Shown here piece by piece: positions 1-7,663 of a stretch of DNA of 63,747 nucleotides. The stretch is from Phenylobacterium sp. Lineage in GTDB: Bacteria; Pseudomonadota; Alphaproteobacteria; Caulobacterales; Caulobacteraceae. A program made the translations under genes and the position numbers. Within the stretch, counting starts at the first letter, position 1. Every line of letters starts with the position of its first letter. The notes below the pieces were generated by a model. The model worked only from the letters and a program-made list of their open reading frames with translations. It was not told where the DNA came from and searched no databases. The DNA lies in the NCBI RefSeq assembly GCF_030697305.1, contig NZ_JAUYQL010000113.1, positions 1-63,747 of the forward strand. Direction: 5' to 3'.

Positions 1-1166
1 ACGTTGGTCGCCGAACGGCCCATGTCGAGCAGGTGGTCGACCGCCAGGATCAGCAGCAGGCCAGCTTCCGGCAAGTTGAAGTAGCTGAGGGTCGCGGCGA
101 TCACCACCAGGGACGCACGCGGTACGCCGGCCATGCCCTTCGACGTGATCATCAGCAACAGCAGCATGGTGATCTGCTGGCCGACGCTGAGTTCGACGCC
201 GTAGACCTGGGCGATGAACAGGGTCGCGAAGGTGCAGTACATCATCGACCCGTCCAGGTTGAACGAGTAGCCGAGCGGCAGCACGAAGCTCGCCACGCGG
301 CGTGAGACGCCCCATTTCTGCAGCTCCTCCAGCGTCCGCGGATAGGCGGCCTCGGAGGAGGCTGTGGAGAAGGCGAGCAGGGCCGGCTGACGGATCGCGG
401 CGATCAGCTTCAGCGCGCGCGGGCCCACGATCAGCACGCTGACGCCGATCAGCAGGCCCCAGAGCAGCGCCAGCGACAGATAGAAGCCTCCGACGAACTT
501 GGCGTAAGTCGCCAGGATCTCCAGCCCCTGGGTGGTCACCGTGGAGGCCAGCGCGGCGAAGATGGCGAACGGCGCCAGCTTCATCACATAGCCGGTCACC
601 TTGAGCATGATCGAGGCGATCTGGTCGACCAGGGCCAGCACCGCCGGCGCCTTGTCATCGATAGCCGCCACCGCGGTGCCGACAAAGATCGAGAACACCA
701 CGATCTGCAGGATCTCGTTGTTGGCCATGGCTTCGACGATCGAGCGAGGCACCAGGTGGGTGATGAAGTCCTTGAGCGTGAACTTCGAGGCGTCGACCGC
801 TGCGCCCGCCGTCTGGGCGTCCGGCAGGGTCAGCGAGAGGTCGGCGCCTGGGCGCAGCAGGTGCACCATCAACAGGCCGATGCTCAGCGAGACGATGGAG
901 GCGGTGATGAACCACCCCATGGTCTTGATCCCGACACGGCCGATGGCCGCCGCGTCCTCCATGTGGGCGATGCCGGCCACAAGGGTGGCGAACACCAGCG
1001 GGGCGATGATCATCTTGATCAGCCGCAGGAAGACATCGGTGATGATCGAGAGCGTTTCGGCGAACGCCTTGCCCTGTTCGGGGGTGAGGCCCTGGTTGGC
1101 GGCCCAACCCACACCGATCCCCAGCACCATGGCGGCGATCAGCAGGTAGGTGAACAGGCGATTCAT
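1..1166 (-). CDS. Dicarboxylate/amino acid:cation symporter (SDF/DAACS family), 3' end cut by window edge
   Basis: This is an inner-membrane secondary transporter that takes up C4-dicarboxylates or acidic amino acids with Na+ or H+. About 388 codons are visible from the ATG at 1166; the C-terminus lies beyond base 1. The protein starts MNRLFTYLLIAAMVLG and is strongly hydrophobic throughout. Family landmarks are present in order: the serine-rich hairpin AFSTASSEAAYP, the cation-site motif SFNLDGSMMY in TM7, the second hairpin GMAGVPRAS, and the last TM8 motif DHLLDMGRSATN, whose Asp and Arg normally contact the substrate. The substrate cannot be fixed from sequence: the TM8 Arg fits an acidic substrate. 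It is divergent from the AMP nucleosidase gene with roughly 100 bases between them. Confidence 0.9.
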   Translation of the reverse strand, partial: MNRLFTYLLIAAMVLGIGVGWAANQGLTPEQGKAFAETLSIITDVFLRLIKMIIAPLVFATLVAGIAHMEDAAAIGRVGIKTMGWFITASIVSLSIGLLMVHLLRPGADLSLTLPDAQTAGAAVDASKFTLKDFITHLVPRSIVEAMANNEILQIVVFSIFVGTAVAAIDDKAPAVLALVDQIASIMLKVTGYVMKLAPFAIFAALASTVTTQGLEILATYAKFVGGFYLSLALLWGLLIGVSVLIVGPRALKLIAAIRQPALLAFSTASSEAAYPRTLEELQKWGVSRRVASFVLPLGYSFNLDGSMMYCTFATLFIAQVYGVELSVGQQITMLLLLMITSKGMAGVPRASLVVIAATLSYFNLPEAGLLLILAVDHLLDMGRSATN

Positions 1167-1268
1167 GGAGTTGTCCCCGAGTGGTCGCCGACAGTTGTGG
1201 CCGGTGTGTCACGCGTCGTCCATCCCGCCACCTCGATACCCGGTGGGATTGCGGGCTATATGGGCGCC

Positions 1269-2720
1269 ATGACCATTGAGGCACAGGCCGCCGCCATCGT
1301 TGCGCGGCTGGACGACGAATACAGGCGATCGGTCGGGGCGTTGCGAGCCGATCTGAAGCGGTTTCTCGCTGGCGGCGGGCCGCCGGAGGCAGCCTTGCGG
1401 GCCAGCGGCGCCTATGCCTATCCGGAACTGCGTCTGAACTGGCCGGTGGGCAAACCCTATCCGCGGATCGGCCGCTCCTATGCGCGCATGGCCCGCCCGG
1501 GGCGCTACGCGGTGACCGTGACGCGGCCGGACCTGTACCGCGACTATCTGATCGAGCAGCTCACCCTGCTGATGCGGGACTTCGAGGTGGAGCTGGATGT
1601 CGGGCGATCCACCCAGGAGATCCCGTTTCCCTATGTCCTCGACGGCACCACGGACAGCACCCAGGTCGACCTGGACGCCGCCGCCATCGCGCGCTGGTTC
1701 CCGACCACGGAACTGGCCGAGATCGGCGACGAGATCGCCGACGGCCTGTGGAGCCCGGCGCTGGAGGCCCATCGCCCGCTGGCGCTGTTCGATGGCCTGC
1801 GCACCGACTTCTCCCTGGCCAGGCTCGCCCACTACACGGGCACGCCGGTGGAGCACGTCCAGCAGTTCATCCTGTTCACCAACTATCACCGCTACGTCGA
1901 CGAGTTCGTCCGCTGGGGGCTGGAGCAGCTTCAGGAGGATGGTCCCTACACCGCGCTGTCGGCGGCGGGCGGAGCCTTGGTCGACGCGGGGACGCCGGAT
2001 GCGGCGGGCGTCGTGGCCGCGGCGGCCTGGCGGCGTCACCAAATGCCCGCCTACCACCTGATGGCCCCGGACCGACGCGGGATCACCCTGGTCAACATCG
2101 GCGTCGGTCCGTCGAACGCCAAGACGATCACCGACCACCTGGCGGTGTTGCGCCCGCAGGCCTGGTTGATGATCGGCCATTGCGGGGGCCTGCGCGACAG
2201 CCAGACCATCGGCGACTATGTGCTGGCTCACGCCTACCTGCGCGACGACCATGTGCTGGACGACGTGTTGCCGCCGGAGGTGCCGATCCCGCCGATCGCC
2301 GAAGTCCAGGTGGCGCTGAACGCGGCAGCCGAGCAGGTGACCGGCGAGACCGGCGAAATGCTCAAGCGACGCCTACGGACCGGGACCGTGGTCACCACGG
2401 ACGACCGGAACTGGGAGCTGCGCTTCTCGTCCAGCGCGCTGCGGTTCAACCAGTCGCGCGCTGTGGCCATCGACATGGAGAGCGCCACGATCGCCGCCCA
2501 AGGCTACCGGTTCCGGGTGCCGTACGGCACGCTGTTGTGCGTCTCCGACAAGCCGCTGCATGGCGAGATCAAGCTGCCAGGCCAGGCTAACGCTTTCTAC
2601 GAACGCGCCATCGGTCAGCATCTGCAGATCGGCGTGGCGACCATGGACCTGCTGCGGCAGGAAGGCCCGAGACTGCATTCGCGCAAGCTGCGCAGCTTCG
2701 ATGAACCTCCATTCCGATGA
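1269..2720 (+). CDS. amn: AMP nucleosidase
   Basis: The enzyme hydrolyses AMP to adenine and ribose 5-phosphate and acts in cytosolic purine balance. At 483 residues it matches the E. coli enzyme closely in length. The N-terminal Amn-specific domain is followed by a nucleoside-phosphorylase-like domain with VNIGVGPSNAKTI, IGHCGGLRDSQ, TTDDRNWELR and AIDMESATIAAQGYRFR. The extreme C-terminus, ending FDEPPFR, also resembles E. coli Amn. An in-frame ATG at 1260 is an alternative start; neither has a clear ribosome binding site. The reading frame stays open further upstream, but that stretch lies antisense to the symporter gene and is not coding on this strand. Confidence 0.96.
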   Translation: MTIEAQAAAIVARLDDEYRRSVGALRADLKRFLAGGGPPEAALRASGAYAYPELRLNWPVGKPYPRIGRSYARMARPGRYAVTVTRPDLYRDYLIEQLTLLMRDFEVELDVGRSTQEIPFPYVLDGTTDSTQVDLDAAAIARWFPTTELAEIGDEIADGLWSPALEAHRPLALFDGLRTDFSLARLAHYTGTPVEHVQQFILFTNYHRYVDEFVRWGLEQLQEDGPYTALSAAGGALVDAGTPDAAGVVAAAAWRRHQMPAYHLMAPDRRGITLVNIGVGPSNAKTITDHLAVLRPQAWLMIGHCGGLRDSQTIGDYVLAHAYLRDDHVLDDVLPPEVPIPPIAEVQVALNAAAEQVTGETGEMLKRRLRTGTVVTTDDRNWELRFSSSALRFNQSRAVAIDMESATIAAQGYRFRVPYGTLLCVSDKPLHGEIKLPGQANAFYERAIGQHLQIGVATMDLLRQEGPRLHSRKLRSFDEPPFR

Positions 2721-2763
2721 GCCGCCGCTTTGCGCGGCGACGGGCGAGAGCCACAAACGGATC

Positions 2764-2800
2764 GCGCCCGCCGCGGCTGTTAGGCCAGGGCGGGCGCTTT
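2764..2800 (+). terminator. Possible terminator downstream of amn
   Basis: A perfect 9-base inverted repeat (GCGCCCGCC at 2764-2772, GGCGGGCGC at 2789-2797) is followed by TTTC. The loop is 16 bases and the T-run is short, so this may only be a weak terminator. The rest of 2721-2928 shows no gene. Confidence 0.35.
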
Positions 2801-2928
2801 CAGGGACGGAACCTCTCCGACAGGTTCGTGAAAAGACACTGCGCTCGGCATCGAAGACCGGCCAATCACCTCGGTGTGAGACACGCGGACGTGTTCATGG
2901 CTCAGCTTCTAAAGGGAAATTCCTGCGT

Positions 2929-3693
2929 ATGACGCCCCTCGACGACCGAGGCCTCACGCTTGGCGACGGCTTGTTTGAGACTGTCCTGGCGTTGGACGGG
3001 GTGCTGGTCGGCGTCGCCGCGCATCTGGATCGCATGGCGCAGGGCTGCGCGGTGCTGGGACTGCCGATGCTGGACAGGGGGCGGGCGCGGGCCGAAATGC
3101 AGGCGAGCCTGGCGGCTGTCGGATCGCACGCTCGGGTCGCCGTGCGCCTGACACTGACCGCGGGCTCAGGCGGGCGCGGACTCGACCGTCTGACGTCGCC
3201 GTCGCCGCGGCTGTTCGCCACCGCGGCTCCTGCGCCTGCGCCTGCCGGTCCAGCGCGTCTGCTGGTCAGCACGGTGCGACGCAACGCGGCTTCACCGGCG
3301 TCACGGCTGAAGTCGCTCTCCTATCTCGACAATGTGCTGGCGCGCCGCGAGGCGAACGGCAGCGGTTGCGACGAGGCTGTGATGCTCAATGCGGCGGGGG
3401 AGGTGGCCTGCGCTGCGGCGGCCAACATCTTCTGGCTGCGCGAGGGGCGCATCTTCACGCCGGCGTTGGCCTGCGGCGTGCTGGCGGGCACCATGCGCGC
3501 AAGGGTCCTGGCGGCGAGCGCCGCGGCCGGCGTCGAAGTCATCGAAACACACGGCGATCTGGCGGAGCTGGAGGCGGCTCCGGCGGCCTTCATCACCAAT
3601 GCGCTGATCGGGGTGCGGCCGGTGGAGCGGATCGGCTCGATCGCGCTCAACCCCTCGGCGCTCGTGCAACGCCTGGCCGACGCCGTCGCCTGA
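2929..3693 (+). CDS. Class IV aminotransferase (aminodeoxychorismate lyase / branched-chain aminotransferase-like)
   Basis: This is a PLP enzyme of fold type IV, 254 residues, close to the usual length of 4-amino-4-deoxychorismate lyase (PabC), which makes p-aminobenzoate for folate. Visible features are the N-terminal LTLGDGLFETV, the PLP-lysine region SRLKSLSYLDNVLARREA, the segment NAAGEVACAAAANIFW that normally carries the catalytic Glu, and the cofactor-phosphate region near GVLAGTMR. The ATG at 2929 directly precedes the conserved start of the fold. No pabB or pabA lies next to it, so branched-chain or D-amino-acid transamination remains possible. Confidence 0.8.
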   Translation: MTPLDDRGLTLGDGLFETVLALDGVLVGVAAHLDRMAQGCAVLGLPMLDRGRARAEMQASLAAVGSHARVAVRLTLTAGSGGRGLDRLTSPSPRLFATAAPAPAPAGPARLLVSTVRRNAASPASRLKSLSYLDNVLARREANGSGCDEAVMLNAAGEVACAAAANIFWLREGRIFTPALACGVLAGTMRARVLAASAAAGVEVIETHGDLAELEAAPAAFITNALIGVRPVERIGSIALNPSALVQRLADAVA

Positions 3694-3708
3694 TCACGGA
3701 TGAAGCGC

Positions 3709-4251
3709 CTAGGTGCAGTCCGCGCAGGCGATCACCTCGGTGCGGCGCGGCCGGTGGTAGTAGGTCTCGTTGAAGTGCACGACGTTCGGCAGGATCTGGT
3801 TGATGAACGAGTCGTAGTCGAACCGAAGGTCGGTCTTGACGATGCTTTCGTTGGCAGCGATCAGGCCCGCCGGGAAACCGGCGACGACCGAGTTCTTGGG
3901 CGCGAGCTTGGGCAGGGCGGCTCCGACCGAGACGCTCCACACCACGCGGGCCACGCCGCCGGCGTCGGCCTGGACATTGGTGATGCGGATGCTGAGGTCC
4001 GACGGCACGCCGGGATCGACGATCGCCGTTCCGATCTGGATGATGTCGGTGAGCGTGGCGGTGTTCACCGACGTCGACTGGGCGACGAGGTCGCCGACGA
4101 TCGAGGTGGCGTGGCCGGCGCGTCGTTCGGCCATCAACACCAGAGTGAGCGCTGCGAGCCCTAAATACAGCAGCACCATGATGGGCGCGATCATCGCGAA
4201 CTCGATGGCGGAGACGCCGCGTTGGTCGCGGAGCAGGCGTTTCAGGAACAT
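3709..4251 (-). CDS. TadG/TadE-like pilus assembly protein (minor pseudopilin)
   Basis: A 180-residue protein with a short basic N-terminus (MFLKRLLRDQRGVSAIEFAM) leading into one hydrophobic helix. The G-VSAIEFA arrangement is the TadE/TadF-type pseudopilin signature, in which the Glu lies just inside the segment processed by the prepilin peptidase. The remaining ~150 residues would be outside the inner membrane. Such proteins are minor pilins or assembly factors of the Tad (Flp) pilus. The start overlaps the 3' end of the upstream TadE-like gene by 10 bases, indicating translational coupling. It belongs to the minus-strand accessory half of the pilus locus. Confidence 0.85.
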   Translation of the reverse strand: MFLKRLLRDQRGVSAIEFAMIAPIMVLLYLGLAALTLVLMAERRAGHATSIVGDLVAQSTSVNTATLTDIIQIGTAIVDPGVPSDLSIRITNVQADAGGVARVVWSVSVGAALPKLAPKNSVVAGFPAGLIAANESIVKTDLRFDYDSFINQILPNVVHFNETYYHRPRRTEVIACADCT

Positions 4252-4829
4252 TTCGAGCCTACCGGCAGGGTGCTGCTGAACGGTTCGTTGCGGAAGGCGG
4301 AGATGGAATTGATCATCCGCTTGTTCGACCCGGCGCCCATGTTCTGCAGGGCGTTGTTGAGCAGCGGCGTGAAGAGCTTCCACTGATAGCGGGTGCGGAC
4401 CAGGACGATGTCGGTGGGCTCGCCCGGCGACCAGCAGTTGGCGGCCGGATCGAGCGGATTGTAGGTCACCGGGTTGAGCTGCGGGTAGTTCGCCAGATCG
4501 TTGAACGTCGCGAAGGTGCGCACGTCCAGACTGAGATCGGTGGAGCAGTTCGCCTGAAGCCACGACATTTTGGAGCAAACCAGGAGCTTGAAATCGGCTT
4601 TGGTGTTGCCGGCGCTGGTCTGGAACTCGCCCGTGCGGATCTGGCGCGAGGCCGACTCTGTAGCCGCCTCCAGGGTGGTCGAGACGATGAACACCATCGC
4701 CAGCTCGACGATGCCGAACAACAGCACCAGGAACGGGAAAGAGACCAGGGCGAACTCGACCGCGGTCGCGCCGCGCCGGGCGCGGGCGAACCGTTGGAAA
4801 AGTCGTCGTGGTTCGCGCATTCGCGGCAT
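4242..4829 (-). CDS. TadE-like pilus assembly protein (minor pseudopilin)
   Basis: A 195-residue protein with a basic N-terminus, the motif RRGATAVEFALVSFPFLVLL and a single hydrophobic helix, typical of the TadE domain. The extracytoplasmic part contains several cysteines, which could form disulfides. I chose the ATG at 4829, preceded by GGGGGCG; an in-frame TTG at 4847 is less likely. It lies between the CpaC-N-like gene and the TadG-like gene in one minus-strand operon. It probably acts as a minor pilin or processed assembly protein of the Tad machine encoded to its right. Confidence 0.87.
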   Translation of the reverse strand: MPRMREPRRLFQRFARARRGATAVEFALVSFPFLVLLFGIVELAMVFIVSTTLEAATESASRQIRTGEFQTSAGNTKADFKLLVCSKMSWLQANCSTDLSLDVRTFATFNDLANYPQLNPVTYNPLDPAANCWSPGEPTDIVLVRTRYQWKLFTPLLNNALQNMGAGSNKRMINSISAFRNEPFSSTLPVGSKCS

Positions 4830-4888
4830 CACCAGCTTCGCCCCCAAGGCCTTCGCTGAGAGTATCCGCGATCCAGGCTAATCGAGGC

Positions 4889-5302
4889 TTAAGGGGCCGG
4901 GGCCGCCGGCGCAGGCTCTGAAGCCCCGGGCGTCGAGGCCGCGGCCGGCGGGCCCACCCGCTCGCAAAGCGAGCTGCAGGCGTAGCTGACCATCTGCGGT
5001 CCGCGGAAAATCGAGACGCTGGCTTCCGGTGCGGTGACCACCAGGTCGCGCTCCAGGATCGTGCGGCCGGCGCGATCGACGACGATCAGGTTGGTCATGC
5101 CATAGGCCTTGCCCAGGACCACGACGTTGCGCGAGTCGATCATGCTGACGTCGGCGATGCCGGGATTGCCGACGATCACGTCCCGGGCCGGCGCGCTTAG
5201 CCGGATCCTGGCGCTCTGATCGAGGCGGACGGCGAAGGTTTCCGCCAGGGCAGGCTGAGCTGCGAGGGCGGCGGCGACGGCGAGAAGGGTGAGGCGGCGC
5301 AT
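4889..5302 (-). CDS. Short periplasmic pilus assembly protein with the CpaC/RcpA N-terminal domain
   Basis: A 137-residue exported protein: signal peptide MRRLTLLAVAAALAAQPALA, then a domain resembling the N-terminal domain of the CpaC secretin. Compare IVGNPGIADVSMIDSRNVVVLGK here with the equivalent LVTNPTVADAVLRTPRRIYVMG in the cpaC product at 7660. The secretin pore domain is absent, and the C-terminus is Ala/Pro-rich. The start at 5302 is supported by GGAG in the leader (the upstream in-frame ATG would spoil the signal peptide). It is the first gene of the minus-strand operon with the TadE- and TadG-like genes and is divergent from the pilin genes. A periplasmic partner or regulator of the secretin is a plausible role. 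Confidence 0.8.
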   Translation of the reverse strand: MRRLTLLAVAAALAAQPALAETFAVRLDQSARIRLSAPARDVIVGNPGIADVSMIDSRNVVVLGKAYGMTNLIVVDRAGRTILERDLVVTAPEASVSIFRGPQMVSYACSSLCERVGPPAAASTPGASEPAPAAPAP

Positions 5303-5604
5303 GGGAAGCTCCGATTGTTCGGGCCAAAAAATGCGCCGCAATGGTCAACAAAGCCTGAAGCTTCAGCGCCCTTGCGCGCGCGAGAGTCTTAAATGTGAAA
5401 TCGGCGATTCCGGCCCGTTTCGGCGGCGTGGTTAATCGATCCTAATAGTAAATCAAAGTAAACCATATAAATAATTTGTCGAATACTTCCAGGTTTACTC
5501 CACATTAAGCGAGCCAGGCGATAGTCGCGTCAATTCGGGGGCGAGCAGTTTCCAGCGGATGTCCTAAAGGCGTCGGTTGCTCGCTGCAGAAGGAGATCGA
5601 GCAC
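5303..5604. promoter_or_regulatory. Divergent control region between the pilus accessory operon and pilA
   Basis: This 302-base stretch is AT-richer than the rest of the window and contains no gene. It carries a CtrA-like box TTTA-N7-TTAA at 5494-5508 (consensus TTAA-N7-TTAA, one mismatch), a weaker candidate TTAA-N7-TAAT at 5432-5446, and two GANTC (CcrM-type) sites at 5384-5388 and 5406-5410. In Caulobacter, pilA is activated by CtrA, so cell-cycle control here is a reasonable inference. A good ribosome binding site, AGGAG at 5591-5595, precedes the pilin start. Confidence 0.6.
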
Positions 5605-5769
5605 ATGTCCAAATTCGTGAAGCGTTTCATGCACGACCAGTCGGGCGCGACCGCAATCGAATATGGCCTGATCGCTGCGCTTATTGCGGTGGTGCTGATC
5701 AGTGCGCTCCAAACTCTCAGCGGGAAAATCGGCGGAACCTTCAATGCCGCCAGCGCTCAAATGCCTTAG
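5605..5769 (+). CDS. pilA: Flp/Fap-type pilin, first copy
   Basis: A 54-residue prepilin, MSKFVKRFMHDQSGATAIEY followed by a hydrophobic helix. The Gly-Ala/Thr-Ala-Ile-Glu-Tyr motif is the Flp prepilin cleavage site: the peptidase cuts after Gly and the Glu at +5 is conserved. It is the major subunit, or one of two, of the Tad pilus built by the downstream genes. AGGAG lies 10 bases before the ATG. A second, very similar pilin gene follows after 60 bases. Confidence 0.95.
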   Translation: MSKFVKRFMHDQSGATAIEYGLIAALIAVVLISALQTLSGKIGGTFNAASAQMP

Positions 5770-5829
5770 CCACCGCTGCAAGTAACGCCGCGGCTCAATC
5801 TCTAGTCTAATCTAAAAAGGACCCCAACA

Positions 5830-5994
5830 ATGACCAACTTCATCAAGCGTTTTTCGAACGACGAATCCGGCGCCACGGCCATCGAATACGGCCTGATCGC
5901 GGCGCTGATCGCCCTGGCTCTCGTGGCCGCTCTGAACTTCCTCGGCCCGAAGGTCGCCGGTACGTTCAACAAGGTTGGCAGCGCTATGCCGTAA
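5830..5994 (+). CDS. pilA: Flp/Fap-type pilin, second copy
   Basis: A 54-residue prepilin, MTNFIKRFSNDESGATAIEY plus a hydrophobic helix ending in SAMP, the same length and layout as the first copy. AAGGA at 5816-5820 is the ribosome binding site. The two copies differ mostly in the second half of the helix and the C-terminal loop, which forms the pilus surface, so the pilus could be a mixture or switch composition. A strong intrinsic terminator follows at once. Confidence 0.95.
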   Translation: MTNFIKRFSNDESGATAIEYGLIAALIALALVAALNFLGPKVAGTFNKVGSAMP

Positions 5995-6028
5995 GACCTG
6001 CGGGTCTTATAGACGCATCACTACAGGG

Positions 6029-6061
6029 GCTGCGGCGCGCGAGCGCCGCAGCTCTTTTTTT
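6029..6061 (+). terminator. Strong intrinsic terminator after the pilin genes
   Basis: A perfect 10-base stem, GCTGCGGCGC at 6029-6038 and GCGCCGCAGC at 6043-6052, closed by a GCGA tetraloop and followed by TCTTTTTTT. It separates the highly expressed pilin genes from cpaA, so pilin mRNA can be made in excess over the assembly genes. Confidence 0.9.
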
Positions 6062-6142
6062 GCGTCTGTGAGACTGTCGAGCGTCTGTGCAACACTCCGT
6101 TCACCCAATCCAGAGAGCATGCCGCCGACAAAGGTGCGCACG

Positions 6143-6664
6143 ATGCTTCCCGCTCTTCAGATGATCCTGGTGATGGTGTTCCCGGCCCTGGTGACCGTGG
6201 GCGGCCTGCGCGACCTGACGAGCTACATCATCCCGAACTGGATCTCCATCACCCTCGCCGCTGCGTTTCTGCCGGCCGCGCTGGCGCTTGGCGTGCCCTT
6301 GGGGGACATTGGCCTGCACGCGGCGGTTGGCGCGGGCGCTTTGGTGGCCGGCATGGTCATGTTCGCGCTGGGTTGGATCGGCGGCGGCGACGCCAAGCTG
6401 TTCGCTGCTGCGGGCCTGTGGCTGGGATGGCCCGCCTGCCTGATCTTCATCGCCGCCACGGCGGTCGCCGGCGGCGCCCTCGCCCTCAGCCTGCTGATGC
6501 TGCGCTCGATCTGGCTGCGACCGTTCCTGCCGGGTGGACCGGCTTGGTTCGGCCGCCTGGTGGAGCCGGGCGAAAACGTGCCCTACGGCGTCGCCATCGC
6601 TATCGGCGCGCTCGCGGCCCTGCCTTACTCGACCCTGCCAAACCTGATGGCCGTAGCTTTCTGA
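6143..6664 (+). CDS. cpaA: CpaA, Flp-type prepilin peptidase
   Basis: An integral-membrane aspartic protease (A24 family, short form without the N-terminal methylase domain), 173 residues. It removes the leader from the Flp pilins and TadE-like pseudopilins. Both catalytic Asp motifs are visible: GLRDLTSYIIPN near the N-terminus and GGGDAKLFAA in the middle. I chose the ATG at 6143, preceded by AAGG; an in-frame ATG at 6119 is possible. It follows the pilin terminator, so it is expressed by read-through or its own promoter. Confidence 0.93.
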   Translation: MLPALQMILVMVFPALVTVGGLRDLTSYIIPNWISITLAAAFLPAALALGVPLGDIGLHAAVGAGALVAGMVMFALGWIGGGDAKLFAAAGLWLGWPACLIFIAATAVAGGALALSLLMLRSIWLRPFLPGGPAWFGRLVEPGENVPYGVAIAIGALAALPYSTLPNLMAVAF

Positions 6665-6681
6665 CGCGCCTTTAGCAGGCG

Positions 6682-6707
6682 TTAACCATGGACCGGCCAA
6701 GGTCCAT
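6682..6707 (+). promoter_or_regulatory. CtrA-type 8-mer and hairpin between cpaA and cpaB
   Basis: TTAACCAT at 6682-6689 equals the CtrA 8-mer half-site known from Caulobacter. It overlaps a perfect 7-base inverted repeat, ATGGACC at 6688-6694 and GGTCCAT at 6701-6707. The 135-base cpaA-cpaB gap is unusually long for this operon, so a promoter for cpaB onward is likely here. Confidence 0.5.
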
Positions 6708-6799
6708 CGACCGCAGAATGTGGACATCCGAATCGCGCACGCCCTCGAAAAGACGGGACCGTCGCCAATTTCCTGCCAAGCGGGACGGAAATCGAGGTC

Positions 6800-7663
6800 A
6801 TGGGCGCGGTCCGAATAGCCATCATCGCCATCGCCGGGATTGCGGGCGTCGCGCTCGCCTTCCTCATTCACGGCATGATGGCTCCCAAGCCAGTCGCGCC
6901 GGTCGCGGTCGCTGCTGTCTCCAAACCCATGGCCCAGGTGCTGGTCGCCAAGAAGGATCTGCCGATCGGCTGGCGCATCACGCCCGCTGATCTGAACTGG
7001 CAGGCCTGGCCGATCGAAGCGCTCAACGCGAACTTCATCACCGACGGCGCCGCGCCGACGCCGCAGCCGAAGGACGCCGCCAGCAAAGTCGCCAACACTG
7101 CGACCCGCGCCGCCACGGACCTGGTCATGGGACAGGGCCCGATGCAGGCGTTCGAAGGCGCGATCGTCAAGGAAGCCCTGATGGCCGGCGAGCCGATCAC
7201 CGCACGCAAGGTCGTGCGAGCGGGCCAGAGCGGATACCTGTCCGTCGTCCTGCAGCCTGGCATGCGCGCCATGGCCATCCCGGTCACCGCCGAAACGGGC
7301 GCGGGCGGGTTCATCCTCCCTGGCGACCGCGTCGACGTCCTGCAGTCGCGGGCTCAGGACAACGGCGGCTCCAAGGCCTTCGTCACCGAGACTTTGATGC
7401 AGAACCTGCGGGTCCTGGCCATCGACCAGACCACGTCGCCGGAGGCTGACGCCAAGACCGTGGTCGGCGCCGTCGCGACCCTGGAAGTCCCGTCGTCCGA
7501 CGTCGAGGTCCTGGCGCGTGGCAAGGCCCAGGGTGAGATGATCCTGGCCCTACGCTCCTACGCCGATGTCGGCGGCGCCTCGGGCCGCGGCGGGCCTGCC
7601 GCCCGCGAGCAAAGCGTCAACATCATTCGAGCCGGCAACTCCACAGAGGTCGCAGTCCGATGA
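6800..7663 (+). CDS. cpaB: CpaB, Flp pilus assembly protein with SAF domain
   Basis: A 287-residue protein with an N-terminal membrane anchor (IAIIAIAGIAGVALAFLI) followed by a SAF/RcpC-type domain beginning at VLVAKKDLPIGWRITPADL. The periplasmic part is thought to work with the CpaC secretin. It starts at the ATG at 6800 and its last codons overlap the cpaC start by 4 bases (ATGA), showing tight coupling. Confidence 0.94.
   Translation: MGAVRIAIIAIAGIAGVALAFLIHGMMAPKPVAPVAVAAVSKPMAQVLVAKKDLPIGWRITPADLNWQAWPIEALNANFITDGAAPTPQPKDAASKVANTATRAATDLVMGQGPMQAFEGAIVKEALMAGEPITARKVVRAGQSGYLSVVLQPGMRAMAIPVTAETGAGGFILPGDRVDVLQSRAQDNGGSKAFVTETLMQNLRVLAIDQTTSPEADAKTVVGAVATLEVPSSDVEVLARGKAQGEMILALRSYADVGGASGRGGPAAREQSVNIIRAGNSTEVAVR

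Noticed and set aside
2560..2928. N-terminal extension of the class IV aminotransferase into amn
   Set aside because: The frame is open, but it overlaps the 3' end of amn and lacks any similarity to the aminotransferase fold. The ATG at 2929 fits the family.
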